DNA from: Paralithodes platypus
Taxonomy: Eukaryota; Arthropoda; Malacostraca; Decapoda; Lithodidae
Direction of reading: 5' to 3'
DNA length: 64,000 nt
NCBI GenBank assembly: GCA_032716605.1
Contig: CM064509.1
Location: 46,271,120 to 46,335,119, forward strand
Shown in pieces: positions 22,211-34,085 of this stretch (position 1 is the first letter of the stretch; each line of letters starts with the position of its first letter). The notes under the pieces were generated by a model. The model was not told where the DNA came from and made no database searches. It saw nothing but the letters and a program-made list of their open reading frames with translations. The position numbers and the translations under genes were made by a program.

Positions 22211-22625
22211 TTCAGTTTAGTTTAAGTGGACTGTATACAAGAAGCCCGTCAATGCAAGTATTTACTTACATTTTATATTAAATGGTCTAGTTGATAGCTC
22301 AGATAGTTAGAGAGAAAGTATGGAAAATTAGTGGCCACAACTTAAAAGTAAGTAAGAGGATGACTTAGCCTAGAAGTTGGTTAGGTGATTCAGGACGTGT
22401 CTAAGATGATGTCGGTACGGGTTTGTTAGCTAAAGAGAGCTCCGTGACAGCACAGACCCGCAGGTATCCACGCGCATAAATACGATAATAAGATACCGAA
22501 AAATATCTATTCATCCATTGCATTGGCTATCAAAAATATATTTATGACTAGATATATTAATATGGCATAAACTTATTATATTCTAACTACTTAGAACCTG
22601 ACTGACTGACTTAAATTACATAAGG
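22211..22625. other. Unassigned AT-rich stretch
   Basis: I see no coding frame, RNA gene or recognisable repeat between the TTAA element and the CR1-like LINE fragment. Confidence 0.4.
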
Positions 22626-22629
22626 GCAA

Positions 22630-23145
22630 TTATGTAACAATTGGCACCAGATTCAAAATACCTAATTTTATGATGTCGAGATATTTACCTACTTTAGTCT
22701 CGACATGTAGTAAAATGTTACGGTTCACAGTGTCAAATGCTTTTGACAGATCCAAGAATATCCCCACTATATGCATATTGTTATCCATAGATTCATGAGT
22801 ATAATTTGTGAGCTTTAATAAAGCACTTTCAGTTGAACGATCCTTCAGAAAGCCGTATTGCAAATCACTATACATTTATTTTGATATTACAAAATTAAAC
22901 AAGTCTGTTGTATACCAACTTCTCTAGAACCTTTCGCTGGCAAGGCAGAAATAGGTCGGTAATTCGAAATCAATAGCCTGTCTCCTGTTTTATAAATGGG
23001 TACAACTTTACCTATTTTTAGTGGATCAGGAAAAACACCATCTGAAAATGACACATTACAAAGGTGGACTAACACTGGGGCAATAGATGAAACAACTTGT
23101 TTAATAACTTGCATAGGTATATCATCACAACCTGGTGACACATAG
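22630..23145 (-). pseudogene. CR1-like LINE reverse transcriptase fragment
   Basis: Two adjacent open stretches give consecutive reverse transcriptase motifs: SPGCDDIPMQVIKQVVSS and SNYRPISALP (23,141-22,887), then LQYGFLKDRSTESALLKL and GIFLDLSKAFDTVNRNILL (22,875-22,630). The piece ends before the catalytic YADD. It is missing both ends and interrupted between the two stretches, so it is a dead-on-arrival copy. CR1/L2-group placement is from motif style only. Confidence 0.8.
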
Positions 23146-24550
23146 CCAAAATCCTTTTATAATATTAACACTCTACGACATTTAGAACACAATCGCGTCA
23201 TATGGACATATGCCGAAGAGTGTGATTATGACGCAAATGTGTCATATGACCTCTCGCAACATTTAGAAATTCCCCCAAAATAAGTTTAGGATGCGATTTT
23301 CATCATATTTGGACTGGTAAGTTAGGTAAGTTCATTCTACAAGTGGAAGTATCTAGCTACCCCATGGCGTCCCTAGCATACGAGCGCGCACCATTATCTT
23401 ATCAGTCAGAGCCCGGCCGCCAACATGTTGAGTAGGGCCCTCGTCCCTTTAACTCTTGTCTCTCTCTCCCTAGCCCGCCATACCGGCCACTATGGATTAT
23501 TTATTTACCCAGTGGAAGTGTTGAAACCTTTAGTGAATAATTCTAATTATATATATATATAATTTGTTACTTGTGACTGTGAGGGGAGTGAATCGAGTAT
23601 TGATGCAGTTTTGCAGTGTAAGCGAGTGGATGTTGGAGTGTAGATAAATTATGTCTCACTATTTAATCTTTTATATTATGTTGAACTAGAATGCTCACTC
23701 ATGATAGCCTGAAAATTAACTAAAGACAGTACAAGGATAGTAAATGTGTGCTTTGTCTTCCCAGAGGGGGAAACTAACTAGGAGACAAGAAAGTTCTCTA
23801 CAGTTAGAGACGTATTAAGTAGTTATTTTATTTTTGCAGTTTCCCTGGCGTCAGAGGGGGAGTAGATTTTTCTCGTGGTAGGCCTATGGGACTCTTCTCT
23901 TTGCGTTCCCTCTCTGGCTTCTGGCTGGGCTTGGATTTTCTCTTGCAGGGGCTTCCTGTGTTTTGGTGTCGTTGTTCAGCTTGGAGGCTAGGTATCGTAC
24001 CGCAAGTAACACATGGTATCGGACCACATGCAAGTTGTTGGTGACAAAGGGGATTAGCCTCGAGCCTCAAGTTTCCATTGTCGATAACAAAAGCTGGTCG
24101 CACACACAGCGTTTCTGTCCTAGGACCAGAATGGCAAGTCTAGTATGTAGCTGGGTGGCCAAAACACCGATTCCTAGCAGCAACAACACTTTCTTGTCTT
24201 TTGACCAGGTGCCCAATCTCGTACTTTGGAAGGATCCATTCTTTAGAACTGGATAGGCTACTCTCGTACCTAGCTGGCTTATTTCTGCCAGTTTGGTTGG
24301 ACTAGTCTCTCCTATCCCTGTGTAGGCTGGTTTCTTTCTAGTGGGAGCTAGAGTGGCATGGCTGGGTTTTGTTGTTGCTCCCTCTTACAGCATTACAGAA
24401 TGTCATCTGGTCACGTGGGCTCACCTGCGCGGATGAAGGGCGCACTGGTCCTCTCGGTCTAGTGTTTTGGTGTCCTTCTGGCGCGGTATTGTTGGAAGTG
24501 TGTAGAGCAGCAGTTCTTATGCTAGGCATAACAAGGTATACAGGTATAAA
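23146..24550. other. Unassigned stretch with possible degenerate repeats
   Basis: Around 23,170-23,270 there are mirror motifs (CGCGTCATATGGACATATG and GTGTCATATGAC) next to a TTAA, which could be the end of another TTAA element, but I found no partner end. Around 23,830-24,330 modest open frames exist on both strands with no recognisable domain. I assign no gene. Confidence 0.35.
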
Positions 24551-24554
24551 TATA

Positions 24555-25297
24555 TCATCATCATCATCATCAACCTGAGTTAGTCCACTGTACGACAAAG
24601 GCCTCTCCCAAACGGTTCCTCTCCAACCGATCAGATGTTAGTCTATTCCATCCCGCTCCAGCAAACTTTCGGATCTCATCCCTCTATCTAGTTCTCTGTC
24701 TACCCCTTTCTCTAGCTCCATCCATAGGTTCCCATTCTGTTTCTCTAGTTGTCCATCTCTTCTACTTATATGACCTGCCCAGGACCATTTCCTCTTTTTT
24801 ATGGTACTAAGAATATCTTCTACTTTTGTTTGTTCTCTTATCCAAGATGCTCTCTTCTTATCTCTCTAAGTTATGCCTAACATTATCCTCTCCATTCCTC
24901 TTTGGGAACTCCTAAGTTTACGTTCTAGACACTTTGTTATACTCCAAGTTTTGTATCCATAAATTAGTACAAGGAGGACAAATTGGTTGTATACTTTCCT
25001 CTTTAATGAAAGGGGTAGCTAGCTATTCATAATGGAACTTTGTTTACCAAATGCACTCCATCCCATGCCTATCCTTCGCTTGATTTCTCTTGAGTGATCT
25101 GGGTTTGCCTTTATACCCTGGCCTAGGTATATGTATTCTACGACTGCTTCTATCACTTCATCATCTATCGTTATTTGTTGTAGTTGCACAAAATGATTAA
25201 ACATAATCTTGGTTTTCTTTCTATTCCTTTTCAGTCCTACCTTAAGGATTTCTCAGTTCAAATCTTCCATAATTTGCTGTAACTCCTCCCTGGAGTC
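24555..25297 (-). mobile_element. RTE-like LINE, 3' end
   Basis: The minus strand encodes the C-terminus of a reverse transcriptase: VGLKRNRKKTKIM, then a Glu-Tyr-Ile-Tyr-Leu-Gly motif and EIKRRIGMGWSAFGKQ (25,204-25,019). It continues through a typical RTE tail with a WAGHISRRDG-like segment (about 24,770) and stops at a short (ATC)n run at 24,556-24,571, which in element orientation is the (GAT)n 3' end usual in this group. 5'-truncated where the Pao-2 LTR begins. Confidence 0.75.
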
Positions 25298-25312
25298 GCT
25301 GAACGTTCACCA

Positions 25313-25806
25313 GGTGACAGGTGATGGCCTCAGTGACAGGTGACGGCCTCAGTGACAGGTGGTGGCAGAGGTGGTACAGGTGCAGGCTGTGGTCTTGGAG
25401 ACGGTCACTGTCCGGTATTGCTGCAACGGGGAACACAGAACTATATTCACACAGAAGTCCCCCGCCAGACACTCGTAAACAGCTACAGCAGCCTGGACAC
25501 CCGAATACAGCTCAAGGGACAGAGCACACCACCCTGTCAGAGTGCCACCTTCTCACATACTCTTCGATTCCAAGTCCACCTCGCCAACCTCAGTAAAAGC
25601 CCGCCAAACTTCGGCCACGTCATCAAAGCCCGCCAAACTGGTGTGAAGCAGTTGAGCCTGCTCAAACACCAATTCACCAATGCCCGGAACCAATACTGCA
25701 TTTATGAAACAAATATTAGCACGATAGTAAGAACAGCAATGTTTATCCAGATTCAGGGCTCGAAACAATTCTAGGGTTTGATAATTTAAGTAATTAATCA
25801 TTAACA
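25313..25806 (-). repeat. Pao-2 3' LTR
   Basis: It matches the copy at about 39,535-40,029 along nearly its full length with scattered substitutions (for example GGCTGTGGTCTTGGAG against GGCTGTGGTCCTGGAG). Its outer left edge has tandem GTGACAGGTGATGGCCTCA repeats, so the exact end is uncertain. Confidence 0.8.
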
Positions 25807-26162
25807 CTCCGGCCCCTTAAATGCGAGTAATTATGAAGAGCATTTACTAAACTATTCACCAACGTAATCCTGTATGCCAATTAATTATTATTAATTATAT
25901 ACTTAAATTTAATTTTGGTCTTATATACATAGAACACTCTAGCTATGTAGAAAGAAACCTTATTAATCCCAATATTTACAATTAATGAGTTTGGCTTTCA
26001 ATCATAGGATTTTTGAACCTTTGCTTAACTAGAAGAAATATTAAAGAAATATAAGTTTGACAGCCCTTTGCTTAATTAAATATACATTTTGGATCCTGTA
26101 CACTAATCAGAGAATTAAACAGATATACTTATCAAGCAAAGACATGGACTGATGTATCAATA
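25807..26162 (-). other. Pao-2 3' untranslated region
   Basis: AT-rich DNA between the end of the polyprotein and the 3' LTR. Nothing else recognised. Confidence 0.6.
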
Positions 26163-26621
26163 TTAGATAGCAGCAGATTCCAAGAGGCAGATTTTATCAA
26201 TAGGCCTGACATACACACTCTTGCTGGTTTTAACCTCAACAGATCTAACCAAGCCATCCTTACCTGGGAACGTATTTACAATGCGCCCCAAAGGCCAACT
26301 CTTCCTAGGCATAATATCATCCATTACCAAAACAATGTCACCTATCTGAACATTTCTCCTCTCATCAATCCATTTAGATCTTACTTGAATTCTAAGAAGG
26401 TACTCCCTGATCCACCGCTTCCAGAACTGGTCTGTCAAGTACTGCACATGTCTCCATCTTCGTCCATACATGTCATCCTTCCTGAAGCTTCCTGGTGGTG
26501 TGATTAATCCTTCTCCCACTAGCAGTAGGGCGTTGGGAGTGAGGGCATTCAGATCACTAGGGTCATCGGATACTGGGGTGAGTGGTCGGCTGTTGACAAT
26601 CGACTCTACTTCACAGAACAA
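26163..26621 (-). pseudogene. Pao-2 integrase C-terminal domain (DUF5641-like)
   Basis: End of the BEL/Pao polyprotein. It contains [18 protein letters not shown], the last helix region of the integrase core, then [24 protein letters not shown] and GDIVLVMDD, the conserved features of the DUF5641 domain that follows the core in BEL/Pao elements. The frame is open and ends ...LLESAAI. Upstream it joins the stop-containing core at about 26,640. Confidence 0.85.
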
Positions 26622-27440
26622 GGTGTCCGCCTTTCGTCGTCCGTAACTTGCTCCTTAAGTATGGCGCTCAGCACTTTGCAGACACTCCTAATCTGCCATT
26701 CCCATACTCCTCCCATATGAGAAGCTGCTGGTGGATTAAACTCCCACTTGATTTGTCGTACAAGCAAGATCTCCTGTATCTTGTGGCTTTTATTCCAGTT
26801 TTCAATACATTGCTATAGCTCATTATTTCCTCCTACAAGGTTGGTTCCATTGTCGGATCTGATCTTCTGAGGGACTCCTCTTCCGGCGATGAATCTGATG
26901 AGAGCGTTGATGAAGGAATCCGCATCCAAGGTATGAATCTTCTCAATGTGGATAGCTCAAATGGTCAGACAAGTGAACAGACAACCATATATTTTCTCTT
27001 GCGTCTGGCCCCTCTTCTCATAGAAAGGTCCAAAGCAATCCACACCTGTGTAAGTGAAGGGAGGCTTCTGTGAAGTAACGCAATCGATGGGCAGGCTAGG
27101 CATCTTCTGAACTTCTTACACATTACACAGTTCCGTAAGACCCTATTCACCAGTGGACGTGCTTGTGGAATCCAGTATTTCTGTCATAGAATAGACAACA
27201 CATGTTCCCTTCCAGAATGCTTCGACTCCCACTCGTGAACTTTTCTAACAATTATTTCTGTGACATGATGATCCCTTGGTAATATTATTGGATGCTTGAC
27301 TGAATCTGCCAACGGTGCATTGTGGAGCCTCCCATTTACCCTCAGCAAACCAAAGGAATCCTTGAATAGTTCCAGTTTGTAGATTGGACTTCCTTTCGAC
27401 ACAGTCCCATAACCAGATGTAAGGGATTGTAACTCCCCAG
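26622..27440 (-). pseudogene. Pao-2 integrase zinc-binding region and catalytic core
   Basis: The N-terminal zinc-binding region is visible as LPRDHHVTEIIVRKVHEWES and NCVMCKKFRR (27,402-27,084). The core shows an [12 protein letters not shown] motif (second catalytic Asp, about 26,855) and HMGGVWE (catalytic Glu, about 26,710). In-frame stops occur near 26,951 and 26,817, and the frame shifts between 27,184 and 27,150. The right end at about 27,440 abuts DNA inserted with the Academ-like element; the preceding RNase H piece lies at 34,415-34,085. Confidence 0.75.
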
Positions 27441-27573
27441 CTTAACATTTCCTCTGTTGTTGTTGTTGCTGTTCCCCAGGCTGTCTGGCCGAACAGCCCC
27501 AAGGTCCTGAGCAAGGCCAAGGCCATAAATGAGCGGCCCCACAAAACCCTCCCTGCTTACCACTAATAAAGCC

Positions 27574-27942
27574 CGTAGTCTGGGATCCAAGGCCGCAAAA
27601 CAGCACTTTGATATGACACCCCCGTTTTTTAAATTTTGACCCTTGGAACATGATAAGGGAAGTGTTGGACATCTGAAAAGTGAATTTGGACACTTGGTTC
27701 GGATTGCGCAACGTGAGGACACTCAATTTTACGAAGTTAAAACAGGAATTTTAAAAGTGGAAAATTTTGAGGTTGAGGAAATTCAATGCATCATATCTCC
27801 TTACTGTGACACTTTATTGCAACAAATGACCACTCATTTTTTTCGTCATGATGTCAGCTACAGAATGATAGGTAAATAATATTGATTGGGTGAACTAGAA
27901 GGTCACCAGAGGTCAAAAGATCTCGAAAATCATGTCTCACCT
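27574..27942 (+). repeat. Academ-like left terminal inverted repeat
   Basis: Near-identical complement of 33,293-33,671. The outer 65 bp are more diverged than the inner part. It contains an ATG (27,826) and a splice-donor-like ATAG/GTAAAT (27,868-27,877), both conserved in the other repeat. Confidence 0.85.
27826..27871 (+). other. Possible 5' coding exon of the Academ-like gene, inside the inverted repeat
   Basis: An ATG at 27,826 opens 15 codons plus one base, ending at a donor-like ATAG/GTAAAT. Joining this donor to the acceptor ending at 28,156 keeps the phase of the main frame exactly. The predicted intron is 285 bp (27,872-28,156). This is inference from splice consensus and phase only; translation could equally start at 28,186. 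Confidence 0.35.
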
Positions 27943-28185
27943 AAAAAAAAATATTTTTATCAAAGAAATTGGTTTAAGAATATATTCTAGTATGATTTAT
28001 GAAGAAATGATAGTTCTACCCAACTTTTTACACCTTTATAATGTTTTATGTGAGTGGGATATGCTTGTGGAGTAGGAATATAAGGCAGCACTATGCATTT
28101 ATTTGTATAATCCAATTTGAAGAAATTACTAACGATACACTTTTCTTGTCCGACAGGTGATACTGCTGCTTCCTTGACATCCACG

Positions 28186-31100
28186 ATGGATCCTGTGATA
28201 ACAACAAAGCGCAAGCAGCCCTGTTCAACAATAACTGATTATTCCAGGTATTTGATATGCCAAAGTACTACTGATGAGCTTGGACGTATGTGTAAATTAA
28301 CAAGCAGGGGTTTCAATACATTCAAAGATGCAGTAGAAAAAAGAAGAGATCATGTGTATTACAGACTTTGGAATGACCTACAAAATGCTGATGAGTTCCT
28401 TAGAAGGCAACCTATGTGTCATGTGAACTGTCGAAGTGATTATACACATAAGAAAAATGTACAGGCAAAACGGTTGAAAACAGAAAATGAAATGACTGGA
28501 GAAACATCTAGCACATCGGGTCGAACCAGTAGAACAGGAATTATTGATTATAAGCTTGTGTGTTTCTTGTGTGAAAAAGAACGTGATGGAAAAGGTGATA
28601 GGCTGCTGACTGCAGTTGCTAGCTATGAAAGACAGGCATCAATTCACAAGAAAGCTAAGGAACTAAATGACGAAACTGTGTTACTGAAAATTCAAGGGCA
28701 TGGAGATACATGCTTAGATCTAATTGCCAATGACTTTAGCTATCATCTCAGATGCATGAACAGGTTTATGGCTGCACGTGGCAAACCTAACACTGACAGT
28801 GGCAGTTCAGCAGTCATGACCGAGTATGATTCAGCATTTTTAGCGCTTGTGTCGGAGATTTCCCATGGACTTTTGAATGACAAACATGCCTACTCCATTG
28901 ATCAGATTTTAAAAAGGTACAATGAACTGTTGTCTCAGTATGACATTGCTACAAAGTCTGGCTATAGAAAAGACAGACTGATAAAACGGTTGACAAAACA
29001 CTTTGGCAGTAGCATTCAGTTTGTCTCTTTAAAGGGTGCATCATGTTTAATGTGTCCATCTTCATTGACTGTGAAGGAGTTGTGTGATCAAGTTGTGGGT
29101 CTGAAATCTGAATTAGAGGAATATCAGGTATATAGTGATGATGATGTTGATGATGATCCTAATCCAATGAAAAATGTTGACATTAGCTCATACCCTTTGG
29201 CAAAGCATCTAAGAACAGAGGTAAAAGCAGCTGCAAAAAGAATGCATATTGATGTAGACAATGAATTCAGTATTTCGTATGATACTGCCTCAAGACAAAT
29301 TCCTGTTGAATTGTACAATCATCTAGCATGGTTAATTACTGAAAGTGATGAAAACAAAGGTGACAGTGAGACAGTTCATCTTAGTGAAAATGACAAAGAA
29401 ACTGTTCTTAACTTATCTCAAGATATTATTAATTACATTTGTAAACAGCCTACACCTAAGCAGGTAGGATTGGCAATGCATGTTCTAAAAGAAACTCACA
29501 GCAAAAATATTGTTACCATGTTAACCAGATTTGGAAATAGCATTAGCTATGCCAGTGCTCAACGTTACTTAACAACGATTGCGAGTGAAGTAACTGAACA
29601 GGAAAGAAAAGAAGGTATCTTTATTCCATCCAACATTATACACAGACATTTTGCTCAATATGCCTTTGATAACCTTAACTTTCACTCTGAAACTGATGAT
29701 GGTAGTCTGGATGCAACTACTAATATTATATATCAATATACAAAGCAGGAGAATATAATTGGGGCTGGGAAAGTACCTCTACATAAGACAAGACAGTTAA
29801 CAGTCAATAAACCCGAGGCGTTTGTCCCTGTTAGCAGCAACCTTACCCTGAAGGACAGAAAAGAGGCAAGATCGTTATGTGGAATAGAACTCATTTTTGA
29901 TGCCACTGTAGCTAGTAACACTCTGATTGATGAAAATATTGTATGGTTCCTTTTACGGATGTTTCCCACTCAAATGATGACATGTAGAAATGATAGCACT
30001 TCATGTACTCCAACTTGGAATACCTTTTTTGAAGTGTATGATGGACAACAGGCACATAAAACAAGTATTGGCTATGGACCACTGTATCCTCAAACTCCAA
30101 CAAACCCAGATGTTGTCCAGACCTCCCTGGATTATTTCATCTCCCTTAATCTGAAACTGGGACAATCAAAAACTGTTATCACATGTGACCAGGCAATATA
30201 TGACATTGTAAAAGGCCTGTTGAACAACAATCCTCTCAAGTATAAAGATGTCATAGTACGATTGGGTGGATTCCACATTGCAATGAATTTTATGGGATCC
30301 ATCGGGTTCTTTATGAGGGAAAGTGGCATTGAAGACATACTAGCTGTGAGTAATATATGTGGTAGAGGAACAGCTAATAAGGTGATGGCAGGGAAGGACT
30401 ACTACAAAATGGTTCGTTATCATTCCCTACTCTGTGAGGCGTCCTTTATGCTGAAGTGGGAGGCCTTTGAGCAGTGGTTGTTGCACAATGATGAAGCTGA
30501 AGCTTTTGGATTTCTATCTTCACTGTTGGAAAAACTTAGGACAGCTTATGAAACAAAAGACACTGACAGAATCGTTGTATTTGTTGGTGATGTGATGAAA
30601 CAATTAGGATTGCTTGAATCACAGTGGAAAGACTTTGAGAACACATTGGGAGTAACAGCTCAGTTATGGGGAATGTATATTGACATGGTGCTCATTTTGA
30701 AGCGCTACATCCATGCTGAAAGAGCTGGTATTTGGAAGCAACACCTGCTGGAGGTGCAGAACATGCTACCGTACACTGTTTCCTCTGGACATACTAAGTA
30801 CATGTCATGTCTCCCAATCTATTTAAATGAAATGAAAAACCTACCCAACACTGCACCAGAGATACAAAGAGAATTTGAAGCAGGCAATTTTACTGTCCAC
30901 CAGACAGAAGGTGTGTTCAATGGTGTATGGACAGATCTTGCATTGGAACAAACATACAATAATGAGGGAAATACTCGCTTATTCAAAGGTATTACTCATG
31001 CTGAGGCTGCTCGAGAAAAGTACATAAAAACATTACCATTCTTGACATCTGTCTCTGAGAATGTCAAGAAGATAGTGCACATGGAATCCCCTCACCCAGA

Positions 31101-32911
31101 TCACCATGAAAAGAGGAGTAAAGATGATATAGAAAGGGTTCTGGAAATCAGAAACACTGTAGCAGAAACTATGAGGAATCCGTTTGTTGCAACCCTTGGG
31201 ACGGATAAGCTGATAAACATTGCAACAGGAGAGACGCTTGAATCTACACAACTAGTCAAAGCTAGAACGATTGGGCTAGAATCAATCAGAGATGCCAGCA
31301 CCACCAATGCTGCTAAAATTGTTACCCCAAAGATAATGACATTTGCCAGTCAACAGAAACAAGGCAAAGGAAAGCGACATTGTATGAAGAAGTTAATCAA
31401 TGTGGAAAACACTGTTACAAGAGCCCTTTGTTTTACACAAGAATTAAGTGATGAGGCAAAGATTGAAGCCTTTAGTTATGAATGGAATGACTATCCCCCA
31501 TCATTATTTGAGCCAAACAGTACTGCATCTGAGGGATATACCATGCGGAAAGGAACTAAATATGATTTTATTGAAACACTTCAAAAAGAGGTAGCTGATT
31601 CATGGAAACCAATGACAGAAATTTCTCAATCTGATTCTGAATCAGTGTATGTTATTGACGCCATGGCATTTATACAACGCTATCGGACACTGGCATCAGA
31701 GAGTTTTGGTCAGCTTCAGGAGAGGTACTTGCAGAAGATTCTGGCCATGAAACCAATCGGTTGCTCAGAGGTTCACTTTGTTGGTGACAGGTATGACTTT
31801 GGTGAAATGAGCTTAAAGGATGGTGAACGACAGAGGGGTGAAGGGAGTTTTGACACCAGAGTATATCCCTGATCATAACATGAAAATACCAGAGTGGAAA
31901 GGATTTCTTTCAAACCCACAGAACAAGGCAAACCTACTTTCATATATTTCATCCTCTTGGACCCAGCCATCCTCAGTTCCTGACGGGATTACCTTGATAA
32001 TAGGAGTTGGTACTAAGGGAATTCGTGTGACCAGTTGCGGTACAACTGTGTTACAGGAACTGTGTTGCCACAATCATGAAGAAGCTGATACCAGGATCTT
32101 TTCACATATTGCAAGCTGTCAGAAGAGTAGTGTGTTTATTGTTCATGCAGCTGATACAGATATCATTATGCTTTCTATGTATCATTATCCTCGACTTCCA
32201 CATGTTGCTAAACTGTGGGTTGAAAAGAACTACATCTTCTTTCCCATTCATGATTTAGTTGATAAACTAGCTAGTACAGTAGAAAAAGATGCACTTGAAC
32301 TCACAGACACTCTGCTTATTTCATATGTTTTATCAGGCTGTGATTCAGTAAGCTTCCCATTTGGACGATGGAAAAAAAGAGCGGCAAAAGTAGCAATGCA
32401 GCACATAGGTAAAATGACAATGCTGACTAGCTTCTCACATACTAATGTAGGCCTAAGTGACAAGTTGTTTGATGAGGCACGGGACTTTTGGTGTGATTTG
32501 TACGGCAAGCCAGGATATTCATCATTGGATAGGTTACGTGCCCATATATTTGCCTCTAGCAAACAGGATCTCCGCTCTCTTCCTCCAACTGAAGACTCCT
32601 TTCATTTTCATGTCTTTAGGAGTCTTTGCCAGATTAGCCTGTACAAACAGGCTAATGTGTGTAATCCAACTCTTCTTGCACCTGAACAGTATGGCAGGTA
32701 TTTGGACAGTAATGGCAGATTGTTCCCAGTTATGAAGCGCAAAGTTAGTAAACCTGCAACAGCAAAACTAACATTCTGCAAGTGTAGGAAAGGCTGCATT
32801 AAAAACTGTCCATGTGCTAAGGCTAGACTGGAGTGCATTATTGCATGCACTTGCAATGGGACTTCCCCAAAATGTGGGCGGCTAACTGAAGATAACGGCG
32901 ATAGCGATTAG
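28186..32911 (+). pseudogene. Academ-like transposase with FEN/XPG-like nuclease and CXC cysteine cluster
   Basis: From the ATG at 28,186 the frame is open for 1,228 codons to 31,872. A single-base shift in a G run near 31,837 moves it into a second open stretch ending at 32,911. The N-terminus has Cys pairs (LVCFLCEKERDGKG, residues about 124-137). From about 31,646 come YVIDAMAFIQ and VGDRYDFGEMSLKDGERQRG, then across the shift HEEADTRIFSHI, HAADTDIIML and LSGCDSVSFPFG. These acidic motifs resemble FEN/XPG (PIN-fold) nucleases. The C-terminus (about 32,776-32,874) has nine cysteines in a CXC (tesmin/TSO1-like) pattern. A 3' splice site (CTTGTCCGACAG, ending 28,156) precedes the ATG. Function is inferred from domain order. 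Confidence 0.7.
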
Positions 32912-33292
32912 TGCAAAATATAGGTTTAACTGTTAGGTTTGCTACATTTATTATCTTTAGCACATAATGTCTGTTTTACAATAATTTCATATATATTAAT
33001 GAAGAATAAAAAGCCTTATTTTACCACTTATTGACATTACATCAATAATTTTCATTGTGTAAATAGGACTGTATACTTTAAAGAATATGTCACTGTCACT
33101 AATTCACATTTGTTTTCATTACATCTCTAAGCAGCAGGCAAAAGTGATGCCTTTTACTTTTAGTTTAGTAGTATTTTCTTTTCTAAAATACATCAGTAGG
33201 ACATACAAGGTTTAATGAAAGTGTTTTTCTAAATTACAATTGAGAAAAATGTATTATACAGATGCTTTGTAAAAAATATATACCAGTTTTGG
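32912..33292. other. Academ-like element 3' non-coding region
   Basis: AT-rich DNA between the transposase stop and the right inverted repeat. An AATAAA occurs at about 33,004 and could be the polyadenylation signal. Confidence 0.5.
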
Positions 33293-33671
33293 GGTGAGAC
33301 ATGATTTTCTTGACCTTTTGACCTCTGGTGACCTTGTAGTTCAACCAATCAATATTATTTACCTATCATTCTGTAGCTGGCATCATGACGAAAAAAGTGA
33401 GTGGTCATTTGTTGCAATAAAGTGTCACAGTAAGGAGATATGATGCATTGAATTTCCTCAACCTCAAAATTTTCCGCTTTTAAAATTCCTGTCTTAACTT
33501 CGTAAAATTGAGTGTCCTCACGTTGCGCAATCCGAACCAAGTGTCCAAATTCACTTTTCAGATGTCCAACACTTCCCTTATCATGTTCCAAGGGTCAAAA
33601 TTTTTACAGCAGGGGTGTCATAATAAAATGCCTTTTTTTGCACTTTTTGGGGTGTGGATCCCAGACTACCG
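33293..33671 (-). repeat. Academ-like right terminal inverted repeat
   Basis: Inverted copy of the left repeat. The ATG and donor-like sequence are preserved, pointing inward on the minus strand. Only a handful of substitutions occur over the inner 300 bp. Confidence 0.85.
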
Positions 33672-34085
33672 GGTGACCGAAGCCACTCCAAGGCAGGGAG
33701 CTGAGGAGGGTGCGGAAACGCCCGGGAAACCCAAGCCCAACCCAAGGCCCTGTGCCCCTCTGCAATTATGAAGGGAAAGTTGAGGGGCAAAGGAAAAATG
33801 TGATGCTTTGGCTCCCAATCTGCCAACCAGTAGGTTGGCAGTAGGGAGGTCAATCCACGGAAAAGACGCCGTCATTGAGATCTAGAAAATATATAAGTAA
33901 AAGGAACGGTCAGAATAAGCTATGGGTATGGCAGAGATCGCTCAGCTCTTACTCTGATAGGCCAGCCCATCACCACATGCCTAGAACCCAATCCTCTCAG
34001 CATCAGCTAGGAAAGGTCCTAGAGAGCCACTTTTGGCGGGGGTATAGCTCCCCTATTTCAACTCCTTTCGGGGTTGGGCACCCGC
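33672..34085. other. DNA between the Academ-like repeat and Pao-2
   Basis: About 410 bp that is neither recognisable Pao-2 coding sequence nor part of the strong inverted repeat. It includes small palindromic bits (CCAACCAGTAGGTTGG at about 33,823). It may be the diverged outer end of the element or an earlier insertion. Confidence 0.4.

Larger units (their letters stand above)
27574..33671 (+). mobile_element. Academ-like DNA transposon with ~370-bp terminal inverted repeats
   Basis: Inverted repeats at 27,574-27,942 and 33,293-33,671 are near-identical over about 300 bp. They bracket one large plus-strand gene with a cysteine-rich N-terminus, a FEN/XPG-like nuclease domain and a C-terminal CXC-type cysteine cluster. 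That combination fits the AcademX group of the Academ superfamily, known to encode an XPG-like nuclease. It lies inside Pao-2. About 130 bp on the left and 410 bp on the right separate the repeats from recognisable Pao-2 coding sequence, so the true ends may lie further out. No target duplication was found. Confidence 0.65.

Noticed and set aside
23169..23455. Another TTAA MITE
   Set aside because: One end looks suitable (TTAACACTCTACGAC) but no matching inverted terminus was found.
27643..27879. Stand-alone 78-codon protein in the Academ-like inverted repeats
   Set aside because: The frame opens with TTG and has no ATG until 27,826; its near-identity in the other repeat follows from repeat homology.
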